Origin: Motilimonas cestriensis
Lineage (GTDB): Bacteria; Pseudomonadota; Gammaproteobacteria; Enterobacterales; CBDFNC01
Assembly (NCBI RefSeq): GCF_021295315.1
Contig: NZ_JAIMJA010000012.1
Span: 79,392 to 143,391, forward strand
Reading direction: 5' to 3'
Length of the DNA stretch: 64,000 nucleotides
Shown piece after piece: positions 37,068 through 48,328 of the stretch (position 1 is its first letter; each line of letters opens with the position of its first letter). Below the pieces are notes generated by a model. The model had not been told where the DNA came from and did not search any database. It saw nothing but the letters and a program-made list of their open reading frames with translations. The position numbers and the translations under genes are program-made.

Positions 37068-39341
37068 TTACAGCTTATCAAACACATCAACGGCAACAGC
37101 TTTGTCTGTTAAGGCTAGTGACGTTAGTAATAATGTCCGCTCGTGCGCATTAATAATTCCTAACTTAAGCCCCTGTTCAATTTTTTCTACCATCGTCTCA
37201 CCGACGATAGTTTTATCTTTAATTGCCCTAACAAGTTTGCGCTCTGCATCTAATGCAGCCAAGCGCGCTTTAAAACTGCGTTCGACAATGCCAGTCGCAT
37301 CATTCTCACCGTCACCGATATAACACAAATGGGTAATCGCATCACGCAGCTCACAATCGGTCATCATGGTTTGGCATATCTCTTGCGCAAGTTGATCCGA
37401 TGGTAAGCGATAATTAATACCCCAAGGAAACAATACTGTTTTTAAAATACGGCTGATCCAAGGCTGACTAAAATTGTCAAAAAAGCCATCAAACGCCTGA
37501 CCGATTTGGTACAAGTTATATTGTATATTGTAGTGTACAAATGAAGCATCGCTGTCTGGCGAGCCACGATCATGAAACCACTTCAAGCTCGCAGAGGCCA
37601 AATATAAATGACTTAATACGTCGCCTAAACGAGCCGAAATCATTTCCTTGCGCTTTAAGTCTCCGCCCAACACCAACATGGAAACATCCGCCGTTAAGGC
37701 AAGAGCTCGGCTCATCCTCGTTAACTGGCGATAATAGGTAGCCATTTCATTGCTAACAGGCACTCCAATTAGCTTGCCCGCAGTTAAACCTTGCCAAGCC
37801 CCCATCAGGCTATTACTGATAGCAAAACCAATGTGCTTTATTAACACTTGATCAAACTTGGCTAATCCAACTTGGGGATCAGGCTCTGCCGCAGCGGCTA
37901 GTTCTGATAAAACATATGGATGACAGCGAGTGGCACCTTGGCCAAAAATCATTAAACTGCGCGTTAAGATATTCGCGCCCTCTACCGTGATCGCTATTGG
38001 GATCCCTAAGTATGCATGGCCTAAGTAATTTTGTGGCCCAAGTTGAATTGCCTTACCGGCGTGTATATCCATTGCATCGCTGAGTAATGTTCGGCCCATT
38101 TCTGTCATATGGTATTTTGCAATAGCGGTAACAATGGCAGGTCGCTGTCCCATGTCGAGCGCAGTGGTCGTTAAGGTACGAGCTGCTTCCAATTGATAGG
38201 TAAACGCACCAATACGCGCCATATTCCCTTGTACGCCTTCAAACTTACCAATAGGCAAACCGAATTGGTGCCTAACAAGTGCGTAAGCACCAGTCATACG
38301 CGTGGACAAATGACCACAGGCCGCGCCTAAAGCGGGTAATGAAATCCCCCGCCCTGCCGACAAACATTCCACCAACATACGCCAGCCTTTACCGGCATAT
38401 TGCTGGCCACCAATGATCCAATCCATTGGTATGAACACATCGTTACCTTGAGTGGTGCCATTTTGAAAAGCCAGCCCCATTGGGTAATGACGTTGACCAA
38501 TAATCACGCCTGGGTGGGCTGTTGGGATCAATGCACAGGTGATTCCTAGTGCTTTGGTTTCACCTATCAAGCCATCAGGATCGAATAGTTTGAACGCTAA
38601 ACCGAGCACGCTGGCAACAGGGGCTAACGTAATATAGCGCTTGTCCCAGGTTAAGCTAATGCCCAACACACGCTCTCCCTGATAATCGCCATAGCAGATA
38701 ATGCCTTTGTCAGGAATGCTACCCGCATCAGATCCCGCATTTGGGCCAGTTAGCGCAAAACAAGGTACCTCTTCACCCTTGGCTAACCGTGGTAGCCAAT
38801 ATTCTTTTTGTTCGGTCGTGCCATAGTGACTTAACAACTCACCCGGACCGAGAGAATTAGGCACCATTACCGTCACGGCTACCGACAAGCTTCGACTAGC
38901 AATTTTACTGACGATGGTTGAATTGGCTAATGCTGAAAACCCTTTACCGCCAAATTCTGGATCGATGATTAGCGCAAAGAAGCCTTCTTTGCGAAGATAT
39001 TGCCAAACGGCTTCTGGTAGTTTGTGGTCTTGCTGCACTATTTTGTAATCATCAACCATAGCAAGCAGGGTATTCACTTGGTTGTCGATGAAACTTTGTT
39101 CTTGTTCGGTTAATTTTGCCTGTGTGTAGCCATGTAAGCGCTGCCAGTCAGGTTTTCCGGCAAACAATTCACCATCCCACCACACGCTGCCCGCTTTCAT
39201 TGCCTCTTGCTCGGTCGCAGAAAGAGGGGGCAAAATTTGTTTAAAATAGCCAAATATGGGCCCCGAGATGAGCACTCGACGCACAGGTGTGACAGCAAAA
39301 ATAATGACTAAGCAGATAAATAAGAGTAACAAGATTTCCAT
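37068..39341 (-). CDS. fadE: Acyl-CoA dehydrogenase FadE
   Basis: A 757-residue membrane-anchored acyl-CoA dehydrogenase of the E. coli FadE type (814 residues). One N-terminal transmembrane helix (MEILLLLFICLVIIFAVTPV) is followed by the dehydrogenase fold. That fold contains CFALTGPNAGSDAGSIPD and ITVEGANILTRSLMIFGQG. A FadE-specific C-terminal DUF1974 domain follows (~500-757). It catalyses the first oxidation of fatty-acid beta-oxidation. Start ATG 39341 has CAGGGGG upstream and begins right at the helix; an upstream frame adds 7 residues. It converges with pykA. Confidence 0.93.
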   Translation of the reverse strand: MEILLLLFICLVIIFAVTPVRRVLISGPIFGYFKQILPPLSATEQEAMKAGSVWWDGELFAGKPDWQRLHGYTQAKLTEQEQSFIDNQVNTLLAMVDDYKIVQQDHKLPEAVWQYLRKEGFFALIIDPEFGGKGFSALANSTIVSKIASRSLSVAVTVMVPNSLGPGELLSHYGTTEQKEYWLPRLAKGEEVPCFALTGPNAGSDAGSIPDKGIICYGDYQGERVLGISLTWDKRYITLAPVASVLGLAFKLFDPDGLIGETKALGITCALIPTAHPGVIIGQRHYPMGLAFQNGTTQGNDVFIPMDWIIGGQQYAGKGWRMLVECLSAGRGISLPALGAACGHLSTRMTGAYALVRHQFGLPIGKFEGVQGNMARIGAFTYQLEAARTLTTTALDMGQRPAIVTAIAKYHMTEMGRTLLSDAMDIHAGKAIQLGPQNYLGHAYLGIPIAITVEGANILTRSLMIFGQGATRCHPYVLSELAAAAEPDPQVGLAKFDQVLIKHIGFAISNSLMGAWQGLTAGKLIGVPVSNEMATYYRQLTRMSRALALTADVSMLVLGGDLKRKEMISARLGDVLSHLYLASASLKWFHDRGSPDSDASFVHYNIQYNLYQIGQAFDGFFDNFSQPWISRILKTVLFPWGINYRLPSDQLAQEICQTMMTDCELRDAITHLCYIGDGENDATGIVERSFKARLAALDAERKLVRAIKDKTIVGETMVEKIEQGLKLGIINAHERTLLLTSLALTDKAVAVDVFDKL

Positions 39342-39577
39342 ACAACCCCCTGGCCAATGCAAATGGCAATTGCGACGATTACCTAATCGCGTTAGGTGTG
39401 TTCTATCAAGGCTAGATAATAATCTCTACACTATAAATATACGCTAGTGGTACTAAATGAGTGCAGATGACAGTGGAAATGATTAATTAATGCTGAGATG
39501 TCAGCGAGTTATTAATAAGCCACCTAAGGTCGATTGACCTTTTTTAAAGTATAGGAGGCTTATTCTAGCTTGCTTAA

Positions 39578-40897
39578 TTAATGTGTAAGTTGTGATGAAG
39601 CGAGCCAAGTGGTGTTTAAGTGATTATTCAAACTTGACTGTAACGCTTCAGGCTTCCCCGTGAGCATTTCAGGCGTAATAAGCAGAATACCTTTGTCTGA
39701 TACACAATACTTCTTCTGGTCTTGAACCGGATCATAGCCGATGACGGTACCAGACGGTACTTGGCAACCTTCCGCTAAGATGGCGCCCTTAATTTTACAA
39801 TCACGGCCAACATTAACCGATGGCAATAAAATGCAACCGTCAAGCTGACTTCTTTTTTCCACTCTAACGCGTGAAAACAATAAAGAATTCTTAACTTGAG
39901 CTCCCGATATAATACAACCAGCTGACACCACTGAGTCCACAGCCTCGCCGCGACAACCTTCATCATCAAATACAAACTTAGCGCCAGGTAATTGTTCTTG
40001 GCAAGTAAAAATGGGCCAGCGCTCATCATACAAATTCAGCTCTGGACTGACACTGACTAAATCCATATTGGCTTGATAGTATTCATCAAGATTGCCAACA
40101 TCTTTCCAATAGTGTTGAATACCATCAGAAACCGAGTTAAATACATAGGCATAGACGTTGTGATGTTTTATCGCTTCAGGAATAATGTCATAGCCAAAAT
40201 CGTGTTTTGAACTTTCGTTGTTTGCATCCGTAATCAACATTCGCTCTAGTACATCAATATCAAATATATAAATCCCCATGGAGCAAAGTGCGTGCTCATC
40301 ATCACCAGGAATAAGAAATGGCGAAGCAGGTTTTTCTTCAAAAGCGGTGATCCGCTGTGCTTCATTAATTTGACAAACGCCAAAGGATTTAGCGCGCTCA
40401 ACATCGGAACAAATCGTTGCTACAGTAAGCTCTGCACCTCGCCTTACATGCTCTGCAAGCATCAAGCTATAGTCCATTTTATAGATATGATCGCCTCCTA
40501 AAATCAATACATGTTTACAGCCCTGTCGACGTAACAAATCTAGATTTTGGAAAACCGCGTCGGCCGTACCTTTGTACCAATCATCGCCCTTTTGCTGCTG
40601 GGCAGGCACGATCCCAACATATTCGCCAAGCTCCCAGCGCATATGGCCCCAAGCGCGTTGTAAGTGAAAAACTAAGTCACATGCTTTGTATTGGGTTAAT
40701 ACATCCACACGACGAATACCAGAGTTAATACAATTAGAAAGCGTAAAATCAATAATGCGATATTTGCCGCCAAAAGGAATTCCGGGTTTGGCACGATTAT
40801 GAGTAAGGTGTTTTAGCCGCTTGCCTTTACCTCCTGCAAGGACAATCGCGACAGTATCTCTTAGTTGGGCACTCGCTGCATAGGTAGCATTAAACAT
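39578..40897 (-). CDS. glgC: Glucose-1-phosphate adenylyltransferase
   Basis: A 439-residue ADP-glucose pyrophosphorylase, the committed step of glycogen synthesis. The nucleotide-binding AIVLAGGKGKRLKHLTHNRA and KPGIPFGGKYRIIDFTLSN are near the N-terminus. The sugar-phosphate site FEEKPASPFLIPGD is near residue 195, and left-handed beta-helix repeats form the C-terminal third. AGGAG lies ~10 bases before ATG 40897; an in-frame TTG three codons upstream is possible. No other glg genes are adjacent. Confidence 0.94.
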   Translation of the reverse strand: MFNATYAASAQLRDTVAIVLAGGKGKRLKHLTHNRAKPGIPFGGKYRIIDFTLSNCINSGIRRVDVLTQYKACDLVFHLQRAWGHMRWELGEYVGIVPAQQQKGDDWYKGTADAVFQNLDLLRRQGCKHVLILGGDHIYKMDYSLMLAEHVRRGAELTVATICSDVERAKSFGVCQINEAQRITAFEEKPASPFLIPGDDEHALCSMGIYIFDIDVLERMLITDANNESSKHDFGYDIIPEAIKHHNVYAYVFNSVSDGIQHYWKDVGNLDEYYQANMDLVSVSPELNLYDERWPIFTCQEQLPGAKFVFDDEGCRGEAVDSVVSAGCIISGAQVKNSLLFSRVRVEKRSQLDGCILLPSVNVGRDCKIKGAILAEGCQVPSGTVIGYDPVQDQKKYCVSDKGILLITPEMLTGKPEALQSSLNNHLNTTWLASSQLTH

Positions 40898-41125
40898 GAC
40901 GCACAATCTCCTAGAATACAGTTTTACTGAATTTACATTTATTTTACATTACACCTATTAGGTATGAGTGACGGCTTAGATCCTGTCAAATTATTAGAAG
41001 GTTATTTAGCTAAAAAGTGAGTGTTTATTGACCGTAATCAAGGAGTGTTTTTTATTGTATTTTCACGCTAGCGTTAATTGAAAATTAGCACTAACGAGCA
41101 AAATTATGAGGGCAAACATGGTGGG

Positions 41126-41590
41126 TTAGCTCAGACGAAATAGCTTCAGATAACTACTTAAAACACCGTCTTCAAATTCAACGGCAGAATGAATACCATT
41201 GTCATCACTACCGACAATATCAAATTCGTAGAGGTGCTTATCAGCTTGAATGGCAACGTTGACGACACCTTTGTTTAAGGTCCAGCGACCCGTTAACGTT
41301 GCGCGATCAAATAGTGCAATATCTCGCAGTGTACCATTGGCATAAAAATGCATTTCGGTGGTGTAACCACTGGGGTTGGTTTTAACCCAGACGGTATTAA
41401 CGATCTCTTGTTCGACCAGAGGCCGCTTACTTTGCAGCCAGAGAACATATTCTCCCTTGGTTGAAACATAACTTTTTAATTCTTCATCAAAAGGCGAGCA
41501 AGTATTCCAAAAAGGCGAGGTATGCCCTTCCACTTCCCGTGAATACAGTAAAATTTTCTTATCTAATTCAGACCATTGCTGCGCTAACAT
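41126..41590 (-). CDS. Hypothetical protein (154 aa)
   Basis: A soluble, acidic 154-residue protein with no signal peptide. The C-terminal two thirds alternate strands (TTEMHFYANGTLRDIALF, LTGRWTLNKGVVNVAIQ, LYEFDIVGSDD). They suggest a small beta-barrel or lipocalin-like fold that senses or binds something, but no family is recognised. TTTGGCTG...AGAG precedes the ATG weakly. It stands alone between glgC and topA. Confidence 0.6.
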   Translation of the reverse strand: MLAQQWSELDKKILLYSREVEGHTSPFWNTCSPFDEELKSYVSTKGEYVLWLQSKRPLVEQEIVNTVWVKTNPSGYTTEMHFYANGTLRDIALFDRATLTGRWTLNKGVVNVAIQADKHLYEFDIVGSDDNGIHSAVEFEDGVLSSYLKLFRLS

Positions 41591-41749
41591 TAATGCATTC
41601 TCTCTACTTTAAACCAGTGAAGGGAGCGTATACACGCCTACTTATCTCTAACGCTTACCTTTCGGTTTGGCTAGCAAGACCTATTCATTAGAATAGAAAA
41701 CAAGGAAAATACTGCTGGTGAAGATAAATAAACTGAGAGCCACTACAAA

Positions 41750-41779
41750 AAAAAAGCAGCCTATTTGGCTGCTTTTTCG
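41750..41779 (-). terminator. Intrinsic terminator of topA
   Basis: AAAAAGCAGCC (41751-41761) pairs with GGCTGCTTTTT (41767-41777). The A-rich flank supplies a long T-run on the minus strand. It lies 35 bases beyond the topA stop. Confidence 0.88.
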
Positions 41780-41812
41780 ATCTATATCGGGTTTTTTATT
41801 CAGAGCAGTGAA

Positions 41813-44458
41813 TTAATCATCTGCCTTTTTAGCTGCCGCCTTTTTCTTCGTCATCTCTTCAACCCATTTACCATCAATGTACTTGGCCACCCAGCCAGTA
41901 GGCTTCTTATCAACTTCTGTCATCACGTACTGCTCCTTGGTTTTACGGCTGTAGCGTACAACAGCGGGTAAACCATCCGGATCAGCTTGTGGGGCATGAG
42001 TTAGGTACTCAAACTTAGGTGACAATCTGTCTTTAAATTGCACAAGCTCAGAGACTAAAGGAGCACGGGTTTCACGAGATTTAGGGAATGTACTTGCCGC
42101 TAAGAAAATACCTGACGCACCATCACGCAAAATAAAATAGGCATCGCTGTTCACACAAGGCAGTTCTGGTAAGTGCACTGGATCTTCTTTTGGCGGCGCA
42201 ACTTCACCACTTTTTAAGATCTTACGGGTGTTTTTACATTCTTCATTAGTACAGCCCATGTATTTACCAAAACGGCCATTTTTCAACTGCATATCTGAGC
42301 CACACTTGTCACACTCAACAATCGGGCCGTCGTAGCCTTTTATCTTGAACTTGCCTTGCTCAACCTGATAGCCATCACATGATGGGTTATTACCACAAAC
42401 ATGTAACTTACGGGTTTCATCGATGAGGTAACTGTCCATTGCCGTACCGCATTTATCACAACGACGTTTAGCCATGAGCGCTTCAGTTTCAGCATCCTCA
42501 CCTTCAGCAATAGCTTCTTCACCTGGAGTCAGGTTTATGGTGGTTTTACACCTTTCTTTTGGCGGTAAATTATAACCCGAGCAACCCAAGAAAACACCGG
42601 TACTGGCGGTGCGAATACCCATTTCACGGGAACAGGTTGGGCAGCTAATGTCGGTGATCACCATTTCATTCGGTGGCATACCACCTTCTTCTTCTGGCTG
42701 CTCTGCGAGGGCTAATTTTTGGCTAAAGTCGCCATAAAATGAATCTAATAAATCTTTCCAATTTTCATCACCGTTAGCGACTTTGTCTAAATCACCTTCC
42801 ATTTCAGCGGTAAAATCATAGCTCATCAATTTTTCAAAACTACCCACCAAACGGTCAGCAACGATTTCACCCATTTTTTCGGCGTAAAAACGGCGGCTTT
42901 CAACCTTAACGTAACCACGATCTTGGATCGTCGAGATAATGCTGGCGTAAGTAGATGGACGCCCGATGCCACGTTTTTCCAGCTCTTTTACAAGAGAGGC
43001 TTCGCTATAACGCGCTGGCGGCTTGGTGAAGTGCTGCAGTGGATCAAGCTTCAATAAATTGAGTATTTCACCTTTGCTAAGGTCTGGCAGGTGCACGTCT
43101 TCACTGTTTTTACGCACCGCCGTTTGTACCCGAGTCCAACCATCAAAACGTAAGATGCGGCCCTTGGCTTTTAAGTGGTAATCACCCGCTGCCACGGTCA
43201 AGGTAGACGAATCGTATTTTGCCGGTACCATTTGACATGATACAAACTGACGCCAAATTAACTCATATAAGCGCTGTGCGTCACGGTCAAGGCCCTGAAT
43301 ATCATTTTGGGACACTGACACATCTGAAGGACGAATCGCTTCATGGGCCTCTTGAGCGCCTTCTTTGCTGCCATACTTATTTGGCTGCTCCGGCAGGTAT
43401 TTCTTACCGTAATTGTCTTCTATATATTCACGCGCAGCATCAACGGCATCTTTACTTAAATTGGTTGAGTCGGTACGCATGTAAGTGATGTAACCCGCTT
43501 CGTATAAACGCTGGGCTAACATCATGGTTTTCTTTACGCCAAAGCTCAGGCGAGTGCTCGCCGCTTGTTGCAATGTCGAGGTAATAAATGGCGCTGAAGG
43601 CTTACTAGTTGTAGGCCTATCTTCACGGCTCAGCAGGCTAAATTGGCTGCCTTGCAATTCATTCACCGCCGACATTGCTTGGGCTTCGTTAGTTGGTTTA
43701 AATGCCGCTCCTTGGTATTTAGCCACTTCCATGCGTAACTCGTCACCTTTAGGGGTAGTTAGGTCAGCATGTAAATCCCAAAACTCTTCCGGGTTAAAGG
43801 CCTTAATTTCGCGCTCTTTGTCTACTACAAGGCGCACAGCAACAGATTGCACTCGGCCTGCGGATAAACCTCGCGCGACTTTTTTCCATAGCAGAGGCGA
43901 TGCCATGTAACCCACTACACGGTCAAGAAAGCGACGTGTTTGCTGGGCATTTACACGGTCGATGTTCAGCTCGCTTGGTTGGCTAAATGCTTCTTGAATT
44001 GCAGATTTAGTGATTTCGTTAAACACAACGCGTTGATATCTGTCGTCTTCGCCGCCGAGAACTTCGCGCAGATGCCACGCTATTGCTTCTCCTTCGCGGT
44101 CCAAATCCGTTGCGAGATAAACCATATCGGCTTTATCTGCGAGCGATTTCAACTCGTTAACTACTTTTTCTTTGCCCGGTAGGATTTCGTAGTGGGCTTC
44201 CCAATTTTTATTCGGGTCAATCCCCATGCGGGCAACTAATGCTGCGTAATCTTTGGTTTTTTTCAGTGCAGCCTTTTCTTCAGCTGACAAACCTGCCGTA
44301 GAGGTTTTAGCTTTAGCGGTCGTTTTTTTGGCGCTGCCACTGGTTGGCAGATCTCGAATATGCCCGACGCTCGACTTAACAACAAAATCCTTCCCTAGGT
44401 ATTTGTTGATCGTTTTCGCTTTGGCTGGTGATTCTACAATAACTAGCGATTTGCCCAT
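41813..44458 (-). CDS. topA: DNA topoisomerase I
   Basis: An 881-residue type IA topoisomerase that relaxes negative supercoils. The N-terminal Toprim domain has [17 protein letters not shown] and [17 protein letters not shown]. The catalytic tyrosine is in [16 protein letters not shown]. Three C-terminal zinc-ribbon modules are visible: CPTC...CSGY...C, CDKC...C...C and CDKC...CTNEEC. A basic tail, [11 protein letters not shown], follows. The length is close to E. coli TopA (865). It is divergent from astB. Confidence 0.96.
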   Translation of the reverse strand: MGKSLVIVESPAKAKTINKYLGKDFVVKSSVGHIRDLPTSGSAKKTTAKAKTSTAGLSAEEKAALKKTKDYAALVARMGIDPNKNWEAHYEILPGKEKVVNELKSLADKADMVYLATDLDREGEAIAWHLREVLGGEDDRYQRVVFNEITKSAIQEAFSQPSELNIDRVNAQQTRRFLDRVVGYMASPLLWKKVARGLSAGRVQSVAVRLVVDKEREIKAFNPEEFWDLHADLTTPKGDELRMEVAKYQGAAFKPTNEAQAMSAVNELQGSQFSLLSREDRPTTSKPSAPFITSTLQQAASTRLSFGVKKTMMLAQRLYEAGYITYMRTDSTNLSKDAVDAAREYIEDNYGKKYLPEQPNKYGSKEGAQEAHEAIRPSDVSVSQNDIQGLDRDAQRLYELIWRQFVSCQMVPAKYDSSTLTVAAGDYHLKAKGRILRFDGWTRVQTAVRKNSEDVHLPDLSKGEILNLLKLDPLQHFTKPPARYSEASLVKELEKRGIGRPSTYASIISTIQDRGYVKVESRRFYAEKMGEIVADRLVGSFEKLMSYDFTAEMEGDLDKVANGDENWKDLLDSFYGDFSQKLALAEQPEEEGGMPPNEMVITDISCPTCSREMGIRTASTGVFLGCSGYNLPPKERCKTTINLTPGEEAIAEGEDAETEALMAKRRCDKCGTAMDSYLIDETRKLHVCGNNPSCDGYQVEQGKFKIKGYDGPIVECDKCGSDMQLKNGRFGKYMGCTNEECKNTRKILKSGEVAPPKEDPVHLPELPCVNSDAYFILRDGASGIFLAASTFPKSRETRAPLVSELVQFKDRLSPKFEYLTHAPQADPDGLPAVVRYSRKTKEQYVMTEVDKKPTGWVAKYIDGKWVEEMTKKKAAAKKADD

Positions 44459-44759
44459 AAATTCAGCTTAACTCTGGTAATGAAAATTAAAAAATGGCCG
44501 CAAGTACTCTACCTGTACTTCGTTCGACACTTATATAGATTGCCTATAACTGCTGTAAGATCAACTGTCATTTCTATTTATAATTCAGCAGCGGATTGTA
44601 GCCACGAGACTACGCATTGCAACCCTCTAAATATGAAAATGCGTTGGAATACCGCTTTCTGTCAAGAAAAAAATATTTTTTCTTTTATCAATCGGTTCGT
44701 AATTTCTTCCTTTATTACACTAAATTTAGAACTAAGACGAGCCAGCAAAGCGATGCCTA
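44459..44759. other. 301-bp divergent promoter region (topA/astB)
   Basis: No ORF of note. It is AT-rich toward astB. No ArgR-type palindrome that I can recognise lies before astB. Confidence 0.4.
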
Positions 44760-46085
44760 ATGAAGACAATTGAAATGAATTTTGATGGCCTAATTGGGCC
44801 AACCCACAACTATGCCGGACTGGCTTTTGGCAACCTAGCCTCAACAGCAGCGGCGCACCATACTTCAAGCCCAAAACAAGGGGCATTACAAGGCTTAGAA
44901 AAAATGCGGTTGCTGCATCAACTGGGGGTGCCACAAGGCATTTTACCGCCCTTGCAGCGGCCTCATTTTCCAACCTTAAAACAGCTCGGCTTTAGTGGCT
45001 CAAAATCAAATATAATCAAACAGGTAGCCAACATGAACCCCGCATTACTGGCAAGCTGTTATTCCGCCTCAAGCATGTGGGTTGCCAACGCCGCCACCGT
45101 GTCTGCCAGTCAGGATTGTCAAGATGGCAAGCTGCACTTTACACCCGCGAATCTAATCAGCCAATTTCATCGCTCAATCGAGCCTAATGACACAGCTGCG
45201 ATGCTAAAAGCAGTCTTTCCCAACTCAGAGTATTTTATCCATCACCCGCCCCTACCGTCGCACCCAGAATGGGCCGACGAAGGGGCTGCAAATCACACTC
45301 GATTAAGTTTGAATAATCACCAAATGGGACTCAACATTTTTGTCTATGGCCAAGCAAAGGCCACGACATTAACCCCACGTTTTTTTCCAGCACGGCAACG
45401 GTTAGAAGCCAGCCAAATGATTGCTTGGTCGCACGGATTAACGCCCCTTCACACGTTGTTTTTGCAACAATCACCTCAAGCCATCGACCAAGGCGTATTT
45501 CATAATGATGTTATTTGTGTCGGCCACAACAATTGCTTGTTTTATCATCAACACGCATTCGCCGATGAAACGCAATTATTGCCCTTTTTAACCAAGCACT
45601 CAGCGCAACAAAACTGGCAACTTATCAGGGTACTAGAGTCTGAAGTCCGCATGAAAAATGCAGTCGAAAGTTATTTATTTAATAGCCAAATTGTGACGAC
45701 AAAAGACAATAAAAAAGCATTGATCGCACCGCAGAACTGCGCAAGAAATCAACAAGTTTCACAGTATTTAGTGACCTTAGCGCAATCTGATAATGCCATT
45801 GATGAGGTCCACTTTGTCGATTTGGACCAGAGCATGAACAACGGAGGTGGGCCTGCTTGCTTACGCTTAAGAGTATGTGTAACAGAAGATGAATTAGTCG
45901 CCATCAACCCTGCTTGCAGCTTTAATTTAAATCAATATGAGGCGCTAAAAGACTGTATTGAGCGTACTTATCCAGACCGTCTTACTCCTCGCGACTTAGG
46001 CGATCCAGCACTACTTAAAACCACGCAAGCCGCACTAACCGAAGTAGGTAAAATATTAGGCGTGTCAGAACTTTACCAATTTTAA
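44760..46085 (+). CDS. astB: N-succinylarginine dihydrolase
   Basis: A 441-residue AstB, second enzyme of the arginine succinyltransferase pathway. It makes N-succinylornithine, two NH3 and CO2 from N-succinylarginine. It starts EMNFDGLIGPTHNYAGLAFG, the family signature. Other conserved parts are VFHNDVICVGHNN, MKNAVESYLFNSQIV and DQSMNNGGGPACLRLRV near the C-terminus with the catalytic Cys. The usual astCADE partners are not in the window, so the pathway genes are dispersed. Confidence 0.95.
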   Translation: MKTIEMNFDGLIGPTHNYAGLAFGNLASTAAAHHTSSPKQGALQGLEKMRLLHQLGVPQGILPPLQRPHFPTLKQLGFSGSKSNIIKQVANMNPALLASCYSASSMWVANAATVSASQDCQDGKLHFTPANLISQFHRSIEPNDTAAMLKAVFPNSEYFIHHPPLPSHPEWADEGAANHTRLSLNNHQMGLNIFVYGQAKATTLTPRFFPARQRLEASQMIAWSHGLTPLHTLFLQQSPQAIDQGVFHNDVICVGHNNCLFYHQHAFADETQLLPFLTKHSAQQNWQLIRVLESEVRMKNAVESYLFNSQIVTTKDNKKALIAPQNCARNQQVSQYLVTLAQSDNAIDEVHFVDLDQSMNNGGGPACLRLRVCVTEDELVAINPACSFNLNQYEALKDCIERTYPDRLTPRDLGDPALLKTTQAALTEVGKILGVSELYQF

Positions 46086-46092
46086 ATGAATA

Positions 46093-47286
46093 TTAATTGG
46101 CCAAGTGCGCTTTTATTAGCAAGTTTCTAGGAGTGACTGAAAAATCACAAAAGCGCATAACTTCAACCTGATAACCAGCTTCTTCAAGATACAAAGCGCG
46201 GTCTAAAATAAGCCAATGTTCGAGTGGTTTACGAAACCGTTGCCGCACTAACTCCATTCGCGCTAAATCGTACTGCTGCTGTTCGCCTAAGGCGAGTGAA
46301 TCCAGCAACAAATTTGCCACAAAAGGTATCGATTTCTCTGCACATGCCCAGCGACAAAAATCTTCATAGCTATCTGTTAGCAAAGACTTCGCAAAATTTG
46401 GCAATGGCGTATATACCGGTTCACCTGTAAGTAAACTCACATAATGAGAAAAACTTAAACGCCAAAGCAGCTCAGTGTCACGCAGCCGCTGCCCTCTTAA
46501 ACCCGTGGTAACGAGCTGTTGCAGCGGGAGCTTTAAGTCTAATTTGTTTAACGTTATTGATTGCCGCTGCGCGACTTGGCTCATGCCGGTGTATTGTTCA
46601 CCTTGGATCAAATGATAACAACAAGGGGACACCATCACAGCTGGCACTCTCTGCTGTTTAGCTAAGGATAACAATTGCATATGTAGCTGGCCGCACGCAT
46701 GTAAGGCCATCACACCGCACTGTTGATTGATACAATCACTAACATCATCTCGTAGCACATCTGCGTGAATAAAGTGTTGTTGGTAATGGTGTTGATCAGC
46801 CAGACGCTGACCACTTTGACAAAGGCTCTGTTGCCATTCAATTGAGGTAACTTGGTGCGCTGAGCCAAACAATGCCGCTCGCCCTAGATGCCCTTTACCT
46901 GCGCACCACTCAACCCAATGCTTAGGTGACGACGGCAACTGAGCTGTAAACGCAGTAATTTGCGATAGCTTGCGCCCCTTAATACCATTGGTAAGCCAAA
47001 AAGGCAGTTGCTCAGTGTCAGCTGTGGCAGAGGACAACCAGTCATCCTGCAGCGCCACAAGATCAGGCAAAAACGGAGCAATCCATTTTTGCGCTTGCTC
47101 ATCATTATTGAGCAGTTTTGTTAAACTTGCTGACGGCAGCGCATACAAAGCATCACCTAAATCGCTGTATGCTGGCAGCCAAGGCGGTGTTGAGTGTGCA
47201 AAAGGAGTAAACTGCCATAGTACGCGATAGCGTTGTATAACAGCGCTGAGCTGCTCAAAATGGTCACGAAGCAAAAGGATCACCAA
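46093..47286 (-). CDS. Class I SAM-dependent methyltransferase
   Basis: A 397-residue protein with a central Rossmann methyltransferase domain. Motif I is WVEWCAGKGHLGRAALFG (residues ~126-143). Further on come GVMALHACGQLHMQLLSLA and VMVSPCCYHLIQGE, where an unusual Cys-Cys-Tyr-His cluster follows the motif IV proline. These features recall the METTL25-like/methyltransferase_32 group. The N-terminal ~110 residues are helical and unassigned. The start is TTG 47286 or GTG 47283, with no strong ribosome site. The substrate is unknown. Confidence 0.8.
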   Translation of the reverse strand: MVILLLRDHFEQLSAVIQRYRVLWQFTPFAHSTPPWLPAYSDLGDALYALPSASLTKLLNNDEQAQKWIAPFLPDLVALQDDWLSSATADTEQLPFWLTNGIKGRKLSQITAFTAQLPSSPKHWVEWCAGKGHLGRAALFGSAHQVTSIEWQQSLCQSGQRLADQHHYQQHFIHADVLRDDVSDCINQQCGVMALHACGQLHMQLLSLAKQQRVPAVMVSPCCYHLIQGEQYTGMSQVAQRQSITLNKLDLKLPLQQLVTTGLRGQRLRDTELLWRLSFSHYVSLLTGEPVYTPLPNFAKSLLTDSYEDFCRWACAEKSIPFVANLLLDSLALGEQQQYDLARMELVRQRFRKPLEHWLILDRALYLEEAGYQVEVMRFCDFSVTPRNLLIKAHLAN

Positions 47287-47302
47287 GATAAAATGACAAA
47301 CA

Positions 47303-47342
47303 CAAAAAAGCCAGTAATCAGAACATGATTACTGGCTTATGA
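47303..47342 (-). terminator. Intrinsic terminator of pfkA
   Basis: A 13-bp stem, AAGCCAGTAATCA (47309-47321) with its complement (47327-47339), has a 5-base loop. On the minus strand a run of six T follows. It lies between pfkA and the downstream methyltransferase gene. Confidence 0.9.
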
Positions 47343-47365
47343 TCAAACGCTGTTTACATTATCAA

Positions 47366-48328
47366 TTAGAATAAACGATTCGATAAATCATACAGGTCTT
47401 GGCGGAATGGACGACGCATTGTTGTCAAACATTCAATGATGTTGTGGTGTACCAGCTGGCCTTTTTGAATGCCAACACAACGAGCGCTCTCGCCTTTAAG
47501 TAATAGTTCAACCGCAAAGCTGCCCATGCGACTCGCTTGTACACGATCCCAAGCGTTTGGCGCGCCACCACGTTGAATGTGACCTAAAATAGTTGCACGC
47601 GTTTCACGGCCAGTTGCGCTTTCGATACGCTTAGCCATCGCATTAACGTCGGTCATTAACTCAGTAATGGCAATAATTGCATGTTTCTTGCCTTTTGCTT
47701 CACCGTCTTCAATTTGTTTTAGCAACTCTGACTCATCAAAATCAACCTCTGGCACGATAATGTACTCAGAGCCACCGGCTACTGATGCCCATAGTGCTAA
47801 GTCACCACAATGACGCCCCATGATTTCAACGATTGAAATACGGTTGTGAGAAGAAGACGTATCACGTAGTCGATCAATCGCATCAACGACTGTATCTAAA
47901 GCTGTCATGAAGCCAAGTGTGTAGTCAGTACCCGAAATATCATTATCGATCGTGCCCGGTAACCCGATACATGGAAAGCCCATTTCACTTAATTTCATTG
48001 CGCCCATGTAAGAGCCGTCGCCACCGATGACCACTAGTGCGTCGATGCCATGTTTTTTTAAATTCTCAATGGCTTCTTGACGAATGCTTTCTTCTTTAAA
48101 TTCTGGGAAACGTGCTGAGCCTAGGATTGTGCCACCGCGATTAATAACATCTGACACATCATGGCGGCCCATAGGCTTAATGTTGCCGTGATATAATCCG
48201 TAATAGCCACCGTAAATACCAAACACTTCCAAGCCTTCTGACAAGCCTGCTCTTACTACCGCGCGAATGGCCGCATTCATACCCGGAGCATCGCCACCAC
48301 TGGTTAGTACGCCTATTTTTTTAATCAC
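47366..48328 (-). CDS. pfkA: 6-phosphofructokinase
   Basis: A 320-residue ATP-dependent PfkA, the same length as E. coli PfkA. It starts [32 protein letters not shown] is the ATP site, [16 protein letters not shown] carries the catalytic Asp, and [12 protein letters not shown] follows. The start is GTG with GAGGT 6 bases upstream. Its presence means a full Embden-Meyerhof pathway is likely, unlike Shewanella oneidensis, which lacks this enzyme. Confidence 0.96.
   Translation of the reverse strand: MIKKIGVLTSGGDAPGMNAAIRAVVRAGLSEGLEVFGIYGGYYGLYHGNIKPMGRHDVSDVINRGGTILGSARFPEFKEESIRQEAIENLKKHGIDALVVIGGDGSYMGAMKLSEMGFPCIGLPGTIDNDISGTDYTLGFMTALDTVVDAIDRLRDTSSSHNRISIVEIMGRHCGDLALWASVAGGSEYIIVPEVDFDESELLKQIEDGEAKGKKHAIIAITELMTDVNAMAKRIESATGRETRATILGHIQRGGAPNAWDRVQASRMGSFAVELLLKGESARCVGIQKGQLVHHNIIECLTTMRRPFRQDLYDLSNRLF

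Noticed and set aside
44459..44759. ArgR box before astB
   Set aside because: No pair of TGAAT/ATTCA half-sites with the right spacing was found by eye.
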